In this document: piece by piece, positions 61,836 to 64,000 of the stretch
Layout: each line of letters begins with the position of its first letter
Numbering within the stretch: position 1 is the first letter of the stretch
From: Echinicola vietnamensis DSM 17526
Lineage (GTDB): Bacteria; Bacteroidota; Bacteroidia; Cytophagales; Cyclobacteriaceae
Assembly: GCF_000325705.1 (NCBI RefSeq)
Contig: NC_019904.1
Location: 4,280,001 to 4,344,000, forward strand
DNA: 64,000 nucleotides
Reading direction: 5' to 3'
The notes under the pieces: generated by a model
What the model was told of the DNA's origin: nothing
Seen by the model: the letters and a program-made list of their open reading frames with translations, nothing else
Database searches by the model: none
Program-made: the position numbers and the translations under genes

Positions 61836-62885
61836 ATGTCATTAAAAGCACAATTTGGCGCATCATTACGCAAAAAGGACTTGGAAAAATTTAAAATATC
61901 GAGCGCTTGGAAAGGTAAAAAGTTCCATAACCTCTCTCCCACCCTTATGGGTTTTAGTTTAGGAAACCTCCCTGAAGTACTCAAAGACAACTTCTCCAAC
62001 AGAAAGTCCAGAATGCCTCAAGCGCCGTTGCCCATTAAAAATTTTAACCGTACCAAGTTTAAGAAAGACGACCACTCCCTAAAACTGGTGTGGTATGGCC
62101 ATGCCGTTTTGCTGCTACAGCTATCAGGAAAAAACATCTTGATAGATCCAATGTTTGGCGATGATGCTTCTCCTATTGCCCCCATCAAAACGAAACGTTT
62201 CAGCGAAGATACGATCGAGATTATCGATACCCTACCTGAAATCGATGCGATATTGATCACCCATGACCATTACGATCACTTGGACTTATCCAGCATCAAA
62301 AAACTTATTCCACGGGTGAAAAATTGGATCGTAGCACTGGGAGTATCCAGGCATTTGGTAAAATGGGGTTTGAATGAGGAATTGATCACTGAACTAGACT
62401 GGTGGGATCAGGTGACACTTGGCCCCATCAACATTACCTACACGCCCAGTCGGCATTTTTCCGGCAGGGGGGCATTTGACCGGGCCCAATCGCTTTGGGG
62501 TGGTTTTATTTTCAAAACTGCAGATTATTCCGTTTATCACAGTGGTGATGGCGGGTATGACACCCATTTCAAAACCATAGGTGAAAAATACGGTCCCTTT
62601 GACCTGATGTTCGTCGAATGTGGCCAATACTACAAGCACTGGCCACAAATCCATATGTTTCCAGAAGAAAGCGTCCAAGCGGCCATAGATGCCAACACCC
62701 AAATAGCCGTCCCGATTCACTGGGGTGGATTTGCCTTGGCCCCTCATGACTGGAAAGAACCTGTAGAGCGTTTTGCTAAAGCGGCCGGTGAAAAAGGTTT
62801 GCAGATCTTTACGCCGCAGCTCGGAGAAATTTACACGTTAGAAGAAAAACTGAAGGCCAATAATTGGTGGGAAAATTATGTTTAA
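61836..62885 (+). CDS. MBL-fold metallo-hydrolase (UlaG/NAPE-PLD-like)
   Basis: 349 residues. The zinc motif is HDHYDH (143-148, in LITHDHYDHLDL); further ligands lie in SRHFSGRGAFD, YSVYHSGDGGYD and VPIHWGGFALAPHD. The N-terminal region and FVECGQYYKHWPQIHM fit the family related to NAPE-hydrolysing phospholipase D and E. coli RomA. The likely reaction is metal-dependent hydrolysis of a phosphodiester or ester; the substrate is unknown. It is a single gene with its own promoter region, divergent from the receiver-like gene. Confidence 0.88.
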   Translation: MSLKAQFGASLRKKDLEKFKISSAWKGKKFHNLSPTLMGFSLGNLPEVLKDNFSNRKSRMPQAPLPIKNFNRTKFKKDDHSLKLVWYGHAVLLLQLSGKNILIDPMFGDDASPIAPIKTKRFSEDTIEIIDTLPEIDAILITHDHYDHLDLSSIKKLIPRVKNWIVALGVSRHLVKWGLNEELITELDWWDQVTLGPINITYTPSRHFSGRGAFDRAQSLWGGFIFKTADYSVYHSGDGGYDTHFKTIGEKYGPFDLMFVECGQYYKHWPQIHMFPEESVQAAIDANTQIAVPIHWGGFALAPHDWKEPVERFAKAAGEKGLQIFTPQLGEIYTLEEKLKANNWWENYV

Positions 62886-63002
62886 GCGCCTGCTCCTGTA
62901 ATATTTTTTTTGCCTTGGTAAGGGTAATTTACTTTTCGCGTGTCTTACCTATATAATAGGGATAAAACGATTAAATTTAGCTAAACTTTTAATCTTGAAC
63001 AG

Positions 63003-63566
63003 GTGGAATATTCTATTGAGAATACCATTAACGCACCAATTGACGAGCAATTGTTTGAATCGACCTTCAAAAGTCATTTTCAAGCGTTGTATGCGTATGC
63101 ATGCATGCTCGTCAAAGATGAAGACGAGGCAGAGGAAATCGTCCAAACGGTATTCCTGAAAATATGGGAAAAAAGAGATTCCATCACCATTGCTTCTTCA
63201 CTCAAAGCCTATCTCTACCAGATGGTTTACCGGAATAGCATGAATTACCTTAGGCATCAGAAAGTGAAACAAAAACACCATGATATTACCCTGCACCAAG
63301 CCAATGATGCTGGCCCACAAATGGACGAAGGGCATGATCATGAGCTTATGGATGCGCTAAAAAATGCCCTTCAGGAGTTACCCGAAAAATGCAGAAAAGT
63401 GTTTCTGCTGAGCAGGTATGAATCCCTGAAATATCAGGAAATCGCTGATCGACTGGGCATATCCGTAAAAACGGTCGAAACCCATATGGGCAAAGCATTG
63501 AAACACCTCAGGATAGCACTGGCGGACTTCCTCCCTATCCTACTCATCCTGTTTACCAATAGTTGA
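63003..63566 (+). CDS. ECF RNA polymerase sigma factor (FecI/SusI-like)
   Basis: 187 residues with a GTG start at 63003 (MEYSIENTIN). Sigma region 2 is ALYAYACMLVKDEDEAEEIV and TVFLKIWEKRDSI; region 4 is LPEKCRKVFLLSRYESLKYQ and GISVKTVETHMGKALKHLR. The sigma-70 FecI-like type in Bacteroidota typically drives expression of nearby SusC/SusD or TonB-receptor genes under control of a FecR anti-sigma factor, which is encoded directly downstream. Confidence 0.94.
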   Translation: MEYSIENTINAPIDEQLFESTFKSHFQALYAYACMLVKDEDEAEEIVQTVFLKIWEKRDSITIASSLKAYLYQMVYRNSMNYLRHQKVKQKHHDITLHQANDAGPQMDEGHDHELMDALKNALQELPEKCRKVFLLSRYESLKYQEIADRLGISVKTVETHMGKALKHLRIALADFLPILLILFTNS

Positions 63567-63570
63567 TCTT

Positions 63571-64000
63571 ATGGACGAAAGTAAATTAATAAAATACATC
63601 ATTGAAGAAACTGATCAATATGAGCATCAGGAAATCCAGCAGTGGATACAAGCCCATCCGGATCACCGGAAACAATATGAGCGTATCCACTATATCTGGG
63701 AAAAGAGCCAACATGTCCGTCCCAACAGGTGTATCAGTACGGATGAGGCTTGGGATTCCTTTCAAAAGAGAATAGCCCATCAGCCAAAGGAAGTTACATT
63801 GGTGCCATGGTATAAGGTGGCCGCAATAGCCAGTATTTTCCTGGTGGCTGCCTTTGCCTATGTTCGTTTCTTGGAGCCCGATAATTTTCTGCTTTCCAAT
63901 TTACACTTAGCTGCCGATCAAAAACCGGTCACGGATACGCTTTTTGATGGCAGTATCATCACTTTAAACAAATCAAGTCAGTTGTCTTTTAATCAATCTG
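63571..64000 (+). CDS. FecR-type anti-sigma factor, 3' end outside the window
   Basis: At least 143 codons, from the ATG at 63571, 5 nt after the sigma factor stop, to the window edge. The cytoplasmic N-terminus (MDESKLIKYIIEETDQYE, IQQWIQAHPDHRKQYERI) binds sigma; a single membrane helix lies at about residues 84-101 (VAAIASIFLVAAFAYV). The periplasmic FecR domain begins with DTLFDGSIITLNKSSQLSF. It should keep the adjacent ECF factor inactive until a TonB-dependent receptor signals substrate. SusC/D-like genes probably lie beyond the edge. Confidence 0.92.
   Translation, partial: MDESKLIKYIIEETDQYEHQEIQQWIQAHPDHRKQYERIHYIWEKSQHVRPNRCISTDEAWDSFQKRIAHQPKEVTLVPWYKVAAIASIFLVAAFAYVRFLEPDNFLLSNLHLAADQKPVTDTLFDGSIITLNKSSQLSFNQS

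Noticed and set aside
1..64000. CRISPR arrays, tRNA and rRNA genes, IS elements, phage genes
   Set aside because: No regularly spaced direct repeats, no tRNA-like cloverleaf or rRNA core sequence, and no transposase, integrase or phage structural protein was recognised by eye; a dedicated scan was not possible.

Overview
The window looks like a chromosomal segment of a Bacteroidota bacterium, most likely a marine-type Cytophagales/Cyclobacteriaceae relative (Echinicola- or Cyclobacterium-like; this placement is an inference). The signs are tandem DUF1080 proteins, Tat-exported Gfo/Idh/MocA oxidoreductases, an ECF sigma factor followed by FecR, a split cobalamin-dependent methionine synthase behind an S-box, a CzcA-TolC fusion efflux pump, and genes that mostly lack a clear Shine-Dalgarno sequence. 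No rRNA, tRNA, CRISPR array, transposase or phage gene was seen.

Layout. 1-5100 (minus): a tightly coupled cluster of receiver protein, HEAT-repeat membrane protein, processive family 2 glycosyltransferase, TPR/beta-barrel outer membrane protein and a truncated membrane-anchored protein; this reads as a synthase-dependent exopolysaccharide system. 5382-11035 (plus): three exported amidohydrolase-like proteins and an NlpC/P60 lipoprotein. 11407-15046 (minus): THUMP-type RNA methyltransferase, DUF1080 protein, DUF4127 protein. 15139-21862 (minus): heavy-metal RND efflux (adaptor, inner-membrane pump fused to an outer membrane factor), a 260-nt structured element in the pump leader, a His/Cys-rich small protein and an atypical receiver. 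22245-26044: glycerophosphodiesterase-like lipoprotein, small BamA-like barrel, AidB-like acyl-CoA dehydrogenase. 27257-33756: uronate module with a TRAP transporter, KDPG/KDG aldolase and KDG kinase on the minus strand and altronate dehydratase divergent on the plus strand behind a LacI-type operator. 34134-39926: double-DUF1080 lipoprotein, two Tat oxidoreductases and an FGE-fold protein, suggesting 3-keto-glycoside metabolism. 40507-45465 (minus): SAM-I riboswitch, split MetH, MetF. 45562-50095: barrel protein, YbjQ, 2Fe-2S ferredoxin-like protein, DUF819 permease, NUDIX CoA pyrophosphatase. 51179-58450: AceK, DUF4136 lipoprotein, a large hybrid histidine kinase. 58583-61326: molybdate uptake operon modA-mop-modB-modC. 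61349-64000: a receiver-like protein, an MBL-fold hydrolase, and an ECF sigma/FecR pair cut by the window end.

The genes are punctuated by five gene-poor gaps (about 26.05-27.15, 37.1-37.5, 39.93-40.5, 50.2-50.8 and 53.9-54.86 kb). These share several diverged families of dispersed non-coding repeats, some in inverted orientation, which is the most conspicuous non-genic structure here. The best candidates for something undescribed are the structured leader element at 20813-21072, the exopolysaccharide cluster at the left edge, and the intergenic repeat families.
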